From: Bradyrhizobium erythrophlei
Lineage (GTDB): Bacteria > Pseudomonadota > Alphaproteobacteria > Rhizobiales > Xanthobacteraceae
Direction of reading: 5' to 3'
Assembly: GCA_900129675.1 (NCBI GenBank)
Contig: FSRD01000002.1
Span: forward strand, 62,001-126,000
Length of the DNA: 64,000 nucleotides
Shown one piece after another: positions 24,954 to 33,092 of this stretch. Numbering within the stretch: position 1 is the stretch's first letter; each line of letters starts with the position of its first letter. The position numbers and the translations under genes are program-made. The notes below the pieces were generated by a model that had not been told where the DNA came from, made no database searches, and saw only the letters and a list, made by a program, of their open reading frames with translations.

Positions 24954-25222
24954 CAGCGCGGCATGTCCATCGCGGGGGTCTCGACCGGGGGACGCTCCGC
25001 ATCGCCCGATTGCGTGGAAGCCTGCGGCAGGATCATCCCGTTGGCCTGAACGAACGCACGCACGGACCGGGCCGAGAAGTAGAAGACGCGAAACCCGCCG
25101 ATGGCGGCGAGCCGGCCGTCGCGCACGGCCTTGCGGACGGCACCTTGGGAAATGCGCAGGGCGCCCGCGACCTCGGCGGTCGACAGCAACTGGAAATCCG
25201 AACAGGTGGCGAGATCGATCAT
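24953..25222 (-). CDS. Small HTH protein, excisionase/regulator-like
   Basis: An 89-residue protein with a MerR/excisionase-type helix-turn-helix: LLSTAEVAGALRISQGAVRK, then AVRDGRLAAIGGFRVFYFSA. ATG 25222 was chosen because GGAGGAG precedes it by nine bases. The two upstream ATGs (25240, 25249) lie at or before the predicted transcription start. It is the first gene of the operon with two tyrosine recombinases, a typical place for a recombination directionality factor. It may bind the inverted repeats in its own promoter. Confidence 0.8.
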   Translation of the reverse strand: MIDLATCSDFQLLSTAEVAGALRISQGAVRKAVRDGRLAAIGGFRVFYFSARSVRAFVQANGMILPQASTQSGDAERPPVETPAMDMPR

Positions 25223-25572
25223 CGAGACTTGCTCCTCCATTCGTGCCATAGATATGGCAGGTGTCCGAGCTTGTCAAGAATTCCTGCCAATGATCTGGCA
25301 GCTCGCGTTTTCCACTGTCTGCCGAACATCTGCGTGAAACTCGTGCGAGAGACAAAAAGGCAAGCCAATCCAAGGACATGCTCGATCTCGCCGCGGAGGC
25401 GGATACGTCGGGCATCCGATCGGGATAGAAGGGTCAGCACATAGCCCGGTGGAAGGCGCCGGTGCTGACGGTAGTATCGAAGGACGTAGGCGGGCGCCTG
25501 CGCGCGAAGCTGTTGACGTTGGCGCAACAGGAACGCCACCCGGCGCGAAAGCCTACGCGGCGGAATTGCCAT
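25219..25572 (-). CDS. Possible third gene of the ParA-like operon
   Basis: A 117-residue frame starting MAIPPRRLSRRVAFLLRQRQ at ATG 25572, with GGAAG seven bases upstream, overlapping the end of the ParA-like gene by 20 bases. The first half looks coding (APAYVLRYYRQHRRLPPGYV). The tail overlaps the integrase promoter and the start of the HTH gene, so either the gene ends in regulatory DNA or its C-terminus is not constrained. No family recognised. Confidence 0.4.
   Translation of the reverse strand: MAIPPRRLSRRVAFLLRQRQQLRAQAPAYVLRYYRQHRRLPPGYVLTLLSRSDARRIRLRGEIEHVLGLACLFVSRTSFTQMFGRQWKTRAARSLAGILDKLGHLPYLWHEWRSKSR
25244..25301 (-). promoter_or_regulatory. Integrase-operon promoter with two operator palindromes
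   Basis: On the minus strand TTGACA (25277-25272) and TATCTA (25254-25249) are 17 bases apart. The -10 is embedded in the palindrome TGCCATAGATATGGCA (25244-25259). A second palindrome, CTGCCA-N6-TGGCAG (25284-25301), lies just upstream of the -35. The half-site TGCCA is common to both. This layout predicts repression, probably by the product of the first gene or by an island repressor. Confidence 0.75.
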
Positions 25573-26398
25573 CGGGCGCTTCCAGGATCTTCGTCAGCGC
25601 GACGCCGGACCGTTTCCACCACAGCGCCAGTTCGGATGCGCAGGAAGCGGCGCGGAAGACATCGATCCCGAGCTTGCGGGCGAGCGGCTGGCTCTTCGTC
25701 ATCATGGCCGCGGCCACGTCGAGGCCGGCATCGGCACAGGTTTCGAGGGCCCTGCCGGCGACGAAGGGGATCGTCGCCACCGGGATCTGGCCCGCCTTGG
25801 CCTTGAGGCGGGCGAGGCTCTCGGCCTGCTCGGAGCCGTTCGGAAAGTCGAAGCCGCCGGCGCGCCCGGAAAGCACGAGGGCGCGCTGCATCGACGGAGC
25901 GACCTTGGCCAGGCCGGACAAATAGGCGCCGGCCTGGCTCATGGATTCTGCGGCGCAGGTCGCAAGGACCAGCGACAGCCCGCGAATGCCCAGCGAGTTG
26001 AGGGTGGTGTCGAAGCCGGTGGCAGCGATCACGTCGAGCCGGTGGGCGGCGGTCCCGCCGGCCCAGTCGACGACCACCGCGTTACCGTTCTCGGGGATCT
26101 TGAGGAGCGCGTCCCAGAGTTGCGTGAGCACGCCGCTCAATCCCCCGGTACGCGTCGCGGCCGAAGCGAATTCCTCGGTCGGGATGAAGATCTCCGCATC
26201 GGCGGCGCCGGTTTCGGCCGTGCGCCGGCGCCCGGTCTCGATCTGCACGAGCGTGACCGCGCGCCCGGTCTCGCGATAAAGGTGGCAGAGCCGGTGGGCG
26301 GTCGTGGTTTTCCCGACCGACGTCCCGTCGGCGCAGATCTCCGTAAGGTCCACGAGCCGCCGCGGGCCCTTCGCCGGTTCCTTCCTAGACGTCGTCAT
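25553..26398 (-). CDS. ParA/MinD-like P-loop ATPase of an island
   Basis: A 281-residue protein starting MTTSRKEPAKGPRRLVDLTE. The P-loop reads ICADGTSVGKTTTAHRL: it keeps GKTTT but has Asp in place of the first glycine of the Walker A consensus and lacks the lysine of deviant ParA motifs. A Walker B-like VVVDWAGG follows near residue 110. Such proteins sit beside mobilisation or partition genes in plasmids and integrative elements (for example IncP TraL). ATG 26398 overlaps the upstream gene by 14 bases, so the two are coupled. Specific role uncertain. Confidence 0.65.
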   Translation of the reverse strand: MTTSRKEPAKGPRRLVDLTEICADGTSVGKTTTAHRLCHLYRETGRAVTLVQIETGRRRTAETGAADAEIFIPTEEFASAATRTGGLSGVLTQLWDALLKIPENGNAVVVDWAGGTAAHRLDVIAATGFDTTLNSLGIRGLSLVLATCAAESMSQAGAYLSGLAKVAPSMQRALVLSGRAGGFDFPNGSEQAESLARLKAKAGQIPVATIPFVAGRALETCADAGLDVAAAMMTKSQPLARKLGIDVFRAASCASELALWWKRSGVALTKILEAPDGNSAA

Positions 26399-26966
26399 CC
26401 TGGTCGCTCCTGAGCTGTTCGAGAAGTGCCGCAGCGCGGCGGGTAGCCGTCGGCAACCGCGTGGCGGCCGACGGATTCGGCGACGGCCGAATTGCAGGAA
26501 GCTGTGGGGGCAAGCCCGACGGCACGGGAGCCGAAGGCTCCGTGCCGACCGCGGACGCGCGGGCAGCCATGCAATGACCTGCATGACCGTGCAGGCCGTT
26601 GCCGGTGCTTGCAGGGACCTGCATGTTCATGCCGGCCGACGCAGGTGCTTGCAGGAGGACATCTGGCCGCTGCGCCACGCGCTCCCTTGCGCGGGATAGG
26701 GCGCTGGAGACCGTTCCGGGCGGCAATGCGGTGCCGTCCTGGCGGGCGATGCCGACCTCGGCCAGCATCTTGCCGATCATGGTCGCGGTCGCGCCCCGGG
26801 TCGCTAGGTACTCGAAAATCTGAAGATTGGCGTCGAAAACCTGCTGGTAGGCGAAGCCGAAGCGCTGCATTGCCTCCCGGCCGATCGAGATCAGCTCGTT
26901 CCGCTTGTCCTGCGGGAGGCGGTCGATGAGGGCTTTGTCGGCGTAGGGAGGCTTTTCGGCATTCAT
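26385..26966 (-). CDS. Helical DNA-binding-like island protein, partner of the ParA-like ATPase
   Basis: A 193-residue protein. The N-terminal half is helical: KRNELISIGREAMQRFGFAY, then QVFDANLQIFEYLATRGATA, then TMIGKMLAEVGIARQDG, ending in a segment like a helix-turn-helix (GTVSSALSRARERV). The C-terminal half is low-complexity, rich in alanine, proline and histidine. GGGAG precedes ATG 26966. The order of a small DNA-binding protein followed by a ParA-like ATPase recalls the traK-traL or mobilisation pairs of conjugative elements. This is an inference from layout only. Confidence 0.6.
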   Translation of the reverse strand: MNAEKPPYADKALIDRLPQDKRNELISIGREAMQRFGFAYQQVFDANLQIFEYLATRGATATMIGKMLAEVGIARQDGTALPPGTVSSALSRARERVAQRPDVLLQAPASAGMNMQVPASTGNGLHGHAGHCMAARASAVGTEPSAPVPSGLPPQLPAIRPSPNPSAATRLPTATRRAAALLEQLRSDQDDDV

Positions 26967-27105
26967 GCAGGTGCTCCCGCCGCCACCGGGCCATTTTCAC
27001 GAGACTTCCACGAAACCGCGAAAAGACGTGGAAATCGGCCTGTACGAGCTTCCACGAGGTCGAAGGAAAGCGATCTGAAATCAACGAGATGCGCGCGCGA
27101 GGCAA

Positions 27106-27153
27106 ACCTTGACATGGTAGGGGTCACAGGTTCGATCCCTGTCGCGCCCACCA
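27106..27153 (+). tRNA. 3' half of tRNA-Val(GAC): island attachment-site copy
   Basis: The sequence from ACC-TTGACAT-GGTAG (anticodon loop with GAC) through the T arm ACAGG-TTCGATC-CCTGT to CGCGCCC-ACCA is an exact-looking tRNA-Val 3' half. The 5' half (acceptor GGGCGCG, D arm) is missing: upstream of 27106 the DNA is unrelated. A 48-base 3' tRNA copy next to integrase genes is the classic direct repeat left by integration into a tRNA. The intact tRNA-Val would be expected to the left, and none is seen in this window. Confidence 0.82.
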
Positions 27154-27877
27154 TTCTATGCTTCACCGACCGCAATCCCGGAAATTCCCCGACCGTTGAC
27201 CGGCGGTCGTGTTTCGCCTGGTTTTCCTGGTGACCGCCTGGCTCGGCCTGCTATTTCCGGGTCGAGGCGGTGACTTTGGTTCGGTCAGCCATTGGCGTCG
27301 GCCCGCGCGTAATACCCCAGACCGATCCGGCCGTCGCCAGCGCGAGGTCTGCGAATCGAGCGCGCCCGTTTGTCGGCGGCAGGGATCGGTATCGCGCGCG
27401 ACGAACCAAACCCGCGGATGGACGCAGCATGCGTTCACCGGCTCCACATTGATCGCGGCGATCAAACCGTTCGCTTGATTGGGGCGAAGTCTCGTTGATG
27501 CGCGCGGCAATGCCGACGCCGACCATCAAGCCGAATCGACCAATCCTTTGCGGGCCCGGTATCACCGCTTCATCCCGGCTCCGCCGGCGCGAATGCACGT
27601 TGACGGTTGCCGGGCTTGACGCTACCTTAAATTGTCTTTTTCGGTCATAATAGTTTTGATGTTAGTGCGTTATTTATGATTTTCGCGATCCGCGCCGCAG
27701 ATTGCTGATCGGTTTGAACGTTTCGCCGCCAGGAGATTGATCGTCGCGTCTGCGACGCAAGGACGGAGCCGGTCGCGCCGCCGCGAGCGGCGTTTGTCGA
27801 ACGCGTTACGTGTTGTCCTTCCGCGTCGCGGCGTCACCCGTGACCGCAAAAATTTCGCCGAGCCAGAGGTGAAGATC
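27154..27877. other. Island boundary and tyrosinase upstream region
   Basis: About 720 bases between the tRNA-Val copy and the tyrosinase start. A minus-strand frame (27251-27598) has a stretch, IGRFGLMVGVGIAARINETS, that could be a remnant of a gene, but it has no family resemblance or good start. AT-rich sequence at about 27620-27690 probably contains the operon promoter; the -35 and -10 could not be fixed. Confidence 0.4.
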
Positions 27878-29899
27878 ATGCCGGAATCGAACGTTGTGGA
27901 GCCGCCGTCGCGTCATCAGCGCTTTCGGGCGATCATGGATGCGGCTGCGGGAACGTCCACCGCCACCTATTCGAATCATCCGCGCTTCTGGAACCTGCCG
28001 CTGCCGGAGCTGCGAAATTTCGAGCTCTACGGTATCGCGATGATGCGCCCGGGCAGCGCGCCAGCCGCGGCGCCGGCAGCCGCGCCGTCATGCTGTCACG
28101 GCGAGGATCATTGCCATGCGGCGGCGCCCGGGTCGGGCGGCGCGGCGGAAGCCGGACTGGTGCGCGGCTTGCGTGGCCAATTCCCGTTCGACGGCACGCA
28201 GTTTCCGCCGCTTCCCTGGGGCGGCAAGCGGGTCGCCGAAGCCGACATCGTCTTCATCGCGCAGTGGATCGCCGACGGCTGTCCCGGCGCGGACGAAGAT
28301 CACAGCCGCGTCCAGGCCGCGCATATCAGCGAGATGAGTACCGCGCTGGCGGCCGGACACGCGCCGCATCCGCTGTTCGAGGGACCGACCAACCAACTGG
28401 CGGACGAATCCGGCAGTGTGAAAGCGCGCAAGAATGTCGAGCACCTCCCGGACGAGGAATTGCGCCGGCTGCGCGCCGCGATCGCGCAAATGAAATCGCT
28501 CGATGCGTATCCCCAGGACGAGCGCAGCTTTGCCTACTGGGCGCGCATTCACGCCAATCAGTGCCAGCACGGCTGGGAGCAGTTCCTGACCTGGCACCGC
28601 GCCTATCTCTACGGTTTCGAGAAACGCCTGCAGGATATCGATCCGACCGTGACGCTGCCCTATTGGGACTGGGCCTCGGACAGCCAGAACGTCAAGGCCT
28701 CGCTTGACGACATGGGTGCTGCGAACAACGACAATGGTTTCGTGCCGGCCGCCTATCAATGCTGGGTGGATGAGGACGGACTGCGCAAGCTCACCGATGG
28801 CGGCAAGGTCTCGCAGGCCGTGCTGGCCGGCCTGCGCGCCAAACTGGGCAAGAGCTACAGTTCAGGCGCGCGCCTGTTCAAGGATGCCGGCATCCAGTAC
28901 GGCGCCGACCCCGCCAGCGATGAGGCGATCAAGAAGGTCCTCGGCGACATCAACCCGCTGTTTGACTGGAAACGCTGGCCCGGCGGCAATGCGAGCCTGA
29001 TTTTCGAAGCCTATCCGACGCCGGACGATGTCGAGCGGATCCTGGGGATCGACGACTTTTTCGATTTCGGCAGCGGCAGCAGGGGTAACCAGTTCTTCGG
29101 TTCGCTGGAGACCGTGCATAACCTGATTCACAATTTCTCCGGCGGCAACAACCCGTACTCCGATATCGCGCCGAACGAGATTCCCACCGGCGATATGGTG
29201 GATCCGGGGACCACGGCCTTCGATCCGATCTTCTGGGGCCATCACAGCAATTGCGACAGGCTCTGGTCGGAATGGCAGCGGCGGCATCCCGGCGGCGGCC
29301 CCGACGATCCCGGCGATCCCTTGCCGCCGTGGAATCTGAGCGTGGACGACACCTACAGCATTTCGCGGCTCGGCTACGAATACATGATGGCCTCGAAATC
29401 GTTCCTCACCAACAGCGCCGTCCCGATCCAGCGCTTCCAGTCGGTCGCGAGCGCGGTGCATCCGAAGGTGATCGCGCTGCACGGCCGGGCCGAGATCAGG
29501 CTGCATGCCGTGCAGTATGTGGCGCGGCCGGGCTTCCACATCAGGGCCTTCCTCAATACGCCGGACGCCAGCGTCGCCACGCCGACCCGCGGCAATCCCA
29601 ATTATGTCGGGCTCGCCAGCATGTTCACCGGGGTCTGTATCGGCGGACCCGGACATTGCGACGCGCCGGCGCCGCGGACCGATCCCTTCGATCTGCGCCC
29701 GCGCCCGCACAAGACGCCCAGCAACATCCGCTTCAATGCCACCGACGCGGTCAAGCGCCTCGCCAGCCAGGGCGCGACATCGTTCGCCGTCAATCTCGTG
29801 GTTCTCAACACCGACGGCACGCCGGCGGCCGACGCGCTGAAAATCGACGCGGTTTCTCTCAACTTCTTCGATCGACCCTCGACATCGAACCAACGATAG
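27878..29899 (+). CDS. Tyrosinase-family type-3 copper protein
   Basis: A 673-residue protein with a tyrosinase domain (about residues 215-470). CuA candidates are His225, His231 and His240 (IHANQCQHG, LTWHRAYLYGFEKRL). CuB candidates are His414, His418 (VHNLIHN) and His455/456 (DPIFWGHHSNCDRLW). The family PYWDW motif is present at 261-265. The N-terminal part holds a cysteine/histidine cluster CCHGEDHCH (72-80) and a WGGKRVAEADIVFIAQWIAD segment. No signal peptide. ATG 27878 follows AGAGGTGAAG. It is the first of four tightly packed genes. It could be a phenol oxidase or hydroxylase; the real substrate is unknown. Confidence 0.88.
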   Translation: MPESNVVEPPSRHQRFRAIMDAAAGTSTATYSNHPRFWNLPLPELRNFELYGIAMMRPGSAPAAAPAAAPSCCHGEDHCHAAAPGSGGAAEAGLVRGLRGQFPFDGTQFPPLPWGGKRVAEADIVFIAQWIADGCPGADEDHSRVQAAHISEMSTALAAGHAPHPLFEGPTNQLADESGSVKARKNVEHLPDEELRRLRAAIAQMKSLDAYPQDERSFAYWARIHANQCQHGWEQFLTWHRAYLYGFEKRLQDIDPTVTLPYWDWASDSQNVKASLDDMGAANNDNGFVPAAYQCWVDEDGLRKLTDGGKVSQAVLAGLRAKLGKSYSSGARLFKDAGIQYGADPASDEAIKKVLGDINPLFDWKRWPGGNASLIFEAYPTPDDVERILGIDDFFDFGSGSRGNQFFGSLETVHNLIHNFSGGNNPYSDIAPNEIPTGDMVDPGTTAFDPIFWGHHSNCDRLWSEWQRRHPGGGPDDPGDPLPPWNLSVDDTYSISRLGYEYMMASKSFLTNSAVPIQRFQSVASAVHPKVIALHGRAEIRLHAVQYVARPGFHIRAFLNTPDASVATPTRGNPNYVGLASMFTGVCIGGPGHCDAPAPRTDPFDLRPRPHKTPSNIRFNATDAVKRLASQGATSFAVNLVVLNTDGTPAADALKIDAVSLNFFDRPSTSNQR

Positions 29900-29906
29900 G
29901 CCCGCC

Positions 29907-31934
29907 ATGGCAACTTTTCGTATTCATCCCGCAATCGGCATCGCCCGGCTCGGCAACAGCCCGGAAGGTTTCTACATTGCGCCCGACCAGGGCGGGCAAC
30001 TGCCGATCCTGTGTGACGGCAGCGGCAACCCGATCGTCGACGCCAAGGGCAACGAAGTCGGCGTCACCGACTTCAAGGACGCCGAGCTTCGCATCCTGCG
30101 CCAGGCGGCACGGTTTCGCGTTTTCGTCTACGACGACAAATCCCCCGGCGGCCGCGAGGTTTTGATCGGCGATCAGGTCGACATCGTGAACAAGCGCAAC
30201 GGTCAGCTGCTCACGGTCCGGGTCGACGACATTCAGTGGACCGCCTATCTCGCCAACAAGAAATCGAGCTGGTACACGTTCGACGAGACGCAGGGCGAGC
30301 ACGGCTATACCGCCGATCACGCGCTCCGCAACGCCGACATCACCAACAGCGAAGAGCGGCAGCGTCTCATCATCGATCCCGGCCCGCGCAGCGTCAGCTT
30401 CAAGGGCACACAGCATTCCGTTTTCGACAATCGCAGCGCCGGGCCGACCAGCTTTCCGCCGGAACTGACGCCGCACTCGATCAGCAGTCTCGGCGAGCTC
30501 CGCTGCACGCAACAGGCCAAGGCCAACCGGCTGCTGGTGCTCGGCGGATTCGGGAATTCCGGCTCGATGCTCGGCGGCTTTGGCAATCCAAAGATCGAAG
30601 CCTATGCCAATAATGACGGCTGGTTCGACGATACGTCCGACGGGCCGGTCAGCGCGCGATTTGTCGGCACGGTCGTGGCGATCGACGGCAATCCGGTTAC
30701 CCCCGGAGATCCCGCGCCGATGCCGGCGTCGATCGATCCGGCCTGGGTGATTGTCGGCTATCCCCGCTACGTGCCGCAGGCGCTCGATGTCGTGACCATG
30801 GACGATCTGCTGTTCGACATCGCCGTCCGGCGGTTCGGTTATGTGCCGTATCTGTACGGGGTGCCGCCCTATGACGGGTCGGCCAAAGTCCCGCAGGATG
30901 CGGCCGGGTTGAAGATCTGGCGGGGACTGGCGCACTGGAATCCGGCGTTCCGCCCGTATTTCGGCCGCGACATTCTGCCGATCCTGATGCGTCCGCTCGA
31001 CGCGCAGAATTTCATCGACAAGGATCCGCTGACCGGCGGCAATCCGCACAACTCCAACCCCGGCGGCAATTTCGATTTCAACGACCTGTCGGTACCGCCC
31101 TTCGATGGCGAGCCGGAGGCGGATCGCAAACGCCGTTACGACATGCGGCAATTTCTGTACGGCGTGTTGCGCAAGGCCGGCCAGGAAAACGACCTGTTCG
31201 CGCCGCCCAATCCGAACAAGCCGGGATACAAGCTTTTCGCGATGCCGCTTCTGTGCGGCGACAATCCGATCTCGAACGTCGCGCCTTCGAAATTCTTCCG
31301 CCTCACCGACACCATGCTGTTCCTTCTCAAGCAATGGGCGGACGGCCTGTTCATCGACGAGAGCAAGGAAGACATCATACCTCCGCCGCTGGTTGCCGGC
31401 GCCGGCGCGGCGCTCGACCGCGGCGCGCTGGCGGCGGCGTTGGGCGGCGCATTCTGCCCGGGTGCCGAAGCCGGCTGGATCATGCGCAATCCCGCGATCT
31501 ATTCCGGACCTTACCGGATTCATCAGTCCAAAACGGTCACGCAGGGAGAGCTCAGCCAACCGGCCGACGCCAGCCTCGAGGAAGGCCTGGAGCCGGGCGA
31601 CCTGACCAAATACAGCGCCGTTCCCTGGCAGTCAGATTTCAACGAATGCACCAACCAGCCGATCGACTTCACCTATCGCGAATGGAACAGCATCGCGCCG
31701 GAAAACACCGGCGATCCGGTCGCGACGATGACGCAACTGACCTATTGGTGGCCGGTGCACCGTCCGGTCTATTTCGGGTCGCTGCCGTGGTCGCCCACAT
31801 CGGTGACCAATGCCGGTGATCTCGCGATGGTCACGGCATGGGCATCACTGCGATTCTTTCTCAGAATCAAAGATCAAAATGGAAATGACACCAACAGCTT
31901 CCAGTTTGAGGCGTCGGACACGCCGGCCTCATGA
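29907..31934 (+). CDS. LodA-like cysteine tryptophylquinone (CTQ) oxidase
   Basis: A 675-residue protein with the family opening FRIHPAIGIARLGNSPEGFY and the C-terminal GGAFCPGAEAGW block. The family makes CTQ from a Cys and a Trp and oxidises amino acids (lysine in LodA, glycine in GoxA), giving hydrogen peroxide. Cys517 here is the CTQ cysteine candidate, close to Cys516 of LodA. Trp574 (VPWQSDFNEC) is the best partner by spacing, with Trp593 and Trp614/615 as alternatives. It starts seven bases after the tyrosinase and overlaps the LodB-like gene. The substrate cannot be read from sequence. Confidence 0.9.
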   Translation: MATFRIHPAIGIARLGNSPEGFYIAPDQGGQLPILCDGSGNPIVDAKGNEVGVTDFKDAELRILRQAARFRVFVYDDKSPGGREVLIGDQVDIVNKRNGQLLTVRVDDIQWTAYLANKKSSWYTFDETQGEHGYTADHALRNADITNSEERQRLIIDPGPRSVSFKGTQHSVFDNRSAGPTSFPPELTPHSISSLGELRCTQQAKANRLLVLGGFGNSGSMLGGFGNPKIEAYANNDGWFDDTSDGPVSARFVGTVVAIDGNPVTPGDPAPMPASIDPAWVIVGYPRYVPQALDVVTMDDLLFDIAVRRFGYVPYLYGVPPYDGSAKVPQDAAGLKIWRGLAHWNPAFRPYFGRDILPILMRPLDAQNFIDKDPLTGGNPHNSNPGGNFDFNDLSVPPFDGEPEADRKRRYDMRQFLYGVLRKAGQENDLFAPPNPNKPGYKLFAMPLLCGDNPISNVAPSKFFRLTDTMLFLLKQWADGLFIDESKEDIIPPPLVAGAGAALDRGALAAALGGAFCPGAEAGWIMRNPAIYSGPYRIHQSKTVTQGELSQPADASLEEGLEPGDLTKYSAVPWQSDFNECTNQPIDFTYREWNSIAPENTGDPVATMTQLTYWWPVHRPVYFGSLPWSPTSVTNAGDLAMVTAWASLRFFLRIKDQNGNDTNSFQFEASDTPAS

Positions 31935-33091
31935 TACTTTCGGTGCATCCGCCATTCTACGATGTCGTCATTTTGGGAGGCGGACCGGCCGGCGTCGCCG
32001 CCGGGATCGAACTGAAGAAGTTTGATCGTACCTTGCGGGTTCTTCTGGTCGAAGCGGAAATGCTTGCCAATTGGCATGTCGGAGAGACGTTGGCGCCCGG
32101 CGCGCGACAGCTTCTGGAAGGGCTTGGCTGCTGGGGCGAGGTCGCACGCGACGGCGTGCTCGAATCCGTCCAGACCATGGCGTGCTGGGGCAGCGACCGT
32201 CCGCACGCCAATGAGTTCATGCTCTCGACGCGCGGCAATGCCTGGCATCTCGACCGCGCCGCGTTCAACGAGACCTTGCGTGCGGCCGCCGAAGCCGCAG
32301 GTGTTGCGATCTGGCGCGCCACGCGCTTTGAGGGCGTGGTGCAGGGCAGGGACGGCCGTTGGCGGCTGACGCTCTGCCGCAACGGCCAGCCGCTCGCGGT
32401 GGCCGCCGAGTTCGTGGTGGATGCAAGCGGCCGGTCGGCGAGGTTTGCCGCGGCGCTCGGCCATCGCCCGCACTTTGCCGATCGCCTGGTCGGCATCGCC
32501 GCGATCGTGCAGCTGCGCGAAAAAGTCTCGCCCGATCGCGCGACGCTGGTCGAGGCCTGCGAGAATGGATGGTGGTACTCGTCACCCGTCCCCGGCGGGA
32601 AACTGGTGCTGGTCTGGATGAGCGACGCGGACATCGTTCATTGCGACGGTCTCGCGCGGCGGGAGCGCTGGTTTGCACATCTGCGCGCGGCGCCGGCGAC
32701 CGCTGCGCGGGCGCTGAGGGCGGAAGCTCCCGATCGGATCACCACATGGTCGGCGCGCTCGCATTGCCTTGATCCGGTCCGCGGCCCGCGCTGGGTGGCG
32801 GTCGGCGATGCCGCGTCGAGTTGGGATCCGTTGTCCTCGGCAGGAATCCTCAAGGCGCTGCGCACCGGCAAGCTCGGCGCCTTCGCGCTTCTCGACGCGA
32901 TCCGGGGCGTCGAAGGCGGACCTGAAAAATACCGACGGATCATATCGGCCGACTACGCGCGCTACCGGCAGGACAGGCGCGAGGTCTATCGAATGGAGCG
33001 GCGCTGGAGCCGATCGCCATTCTGGCAACGCCGGCACCACGACGAACAGATCGAGGAACCCATTGCGCTACGGCAATCAGGAGGACGGTGA
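31931..33091 (+). CDS. LodB-like FAD-dependent maturation flavoprotein
   Basis: A 386-residue flavoprotein of the tryptophan-halogenase/geranylgeranyl-reductase-like group. The FAD site is YDVVILGGGPAGVAAGIEL (residues about 10-28), and a second FAD motif is PRWVAVGDAASSWDPLSSAG. A WHVGETLAPGARQLLEGLG segment is typical of LodB partners, which are required for CTQ formation in the oxidase encoded next door. The ATG overlaps the oxidase stop (ATGA), so translation is coupled. This pairing strongly supports the oxidase assignment. Confidence 0.87.
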   Translation: MILSVHPPFYDVVILGGGPAGVAAGIELKKFDRTLRVLLVEAEMLANWHVGETLAPGARQLLEGLGCWGEVARDGVLESVQTMACWGSDRPHANEFMLSTRGNAWHLDRAAFNETLRAAAEAAGVAIWRATRFEGVVQGRDGRWRLTLCRNGQPLAVAAEFVVDASGRSARFAAALGHRPHFADRLVGIAAIVQLREKVSPDRATLVEACENGWWYSSPVPGGKLVLVWMSDADIVHCDGLARRERWFAHLRAAPATAARALRAEAPDRITTWSARSHCLDPVRGPRWVAVGDAASSWDPLSSAGILKALRTGKLGAFALLDAIRGVEGGPEKYRRIISADYARYRQDRREVYRMERRWSRSPFWQRRHHDEQIEEPIALRQSGGR

Positions 33092-33092
33092 G

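Noticed and set aside
18136..27153. One island bounded by both tRNA fragments as attL and attR
   Set aside because: The two fragments come from different tRNAs (Ile2 and Val), so they cannot be the two ends of one simple integration event.
26963..27175. Short frame reading MVGATGIEPVTPTMSR
   Set aside because: This is the antisense translation of the tRNA-Val 3' half, a common annotation artefact.
27616..27651. Promoter TTGACG...CATAAT before the tyrosinase
   Set aside because: The spacing between the two boxes is 24 bases, too long for a normal sigma-70 promoter, so no promoter is called.
29859..31559. A 566-codon open frame on the minus strand
   Set aside because: Antisense to the LodA-like oxidase; low-complexity RR/AA composition and no family resemblance.
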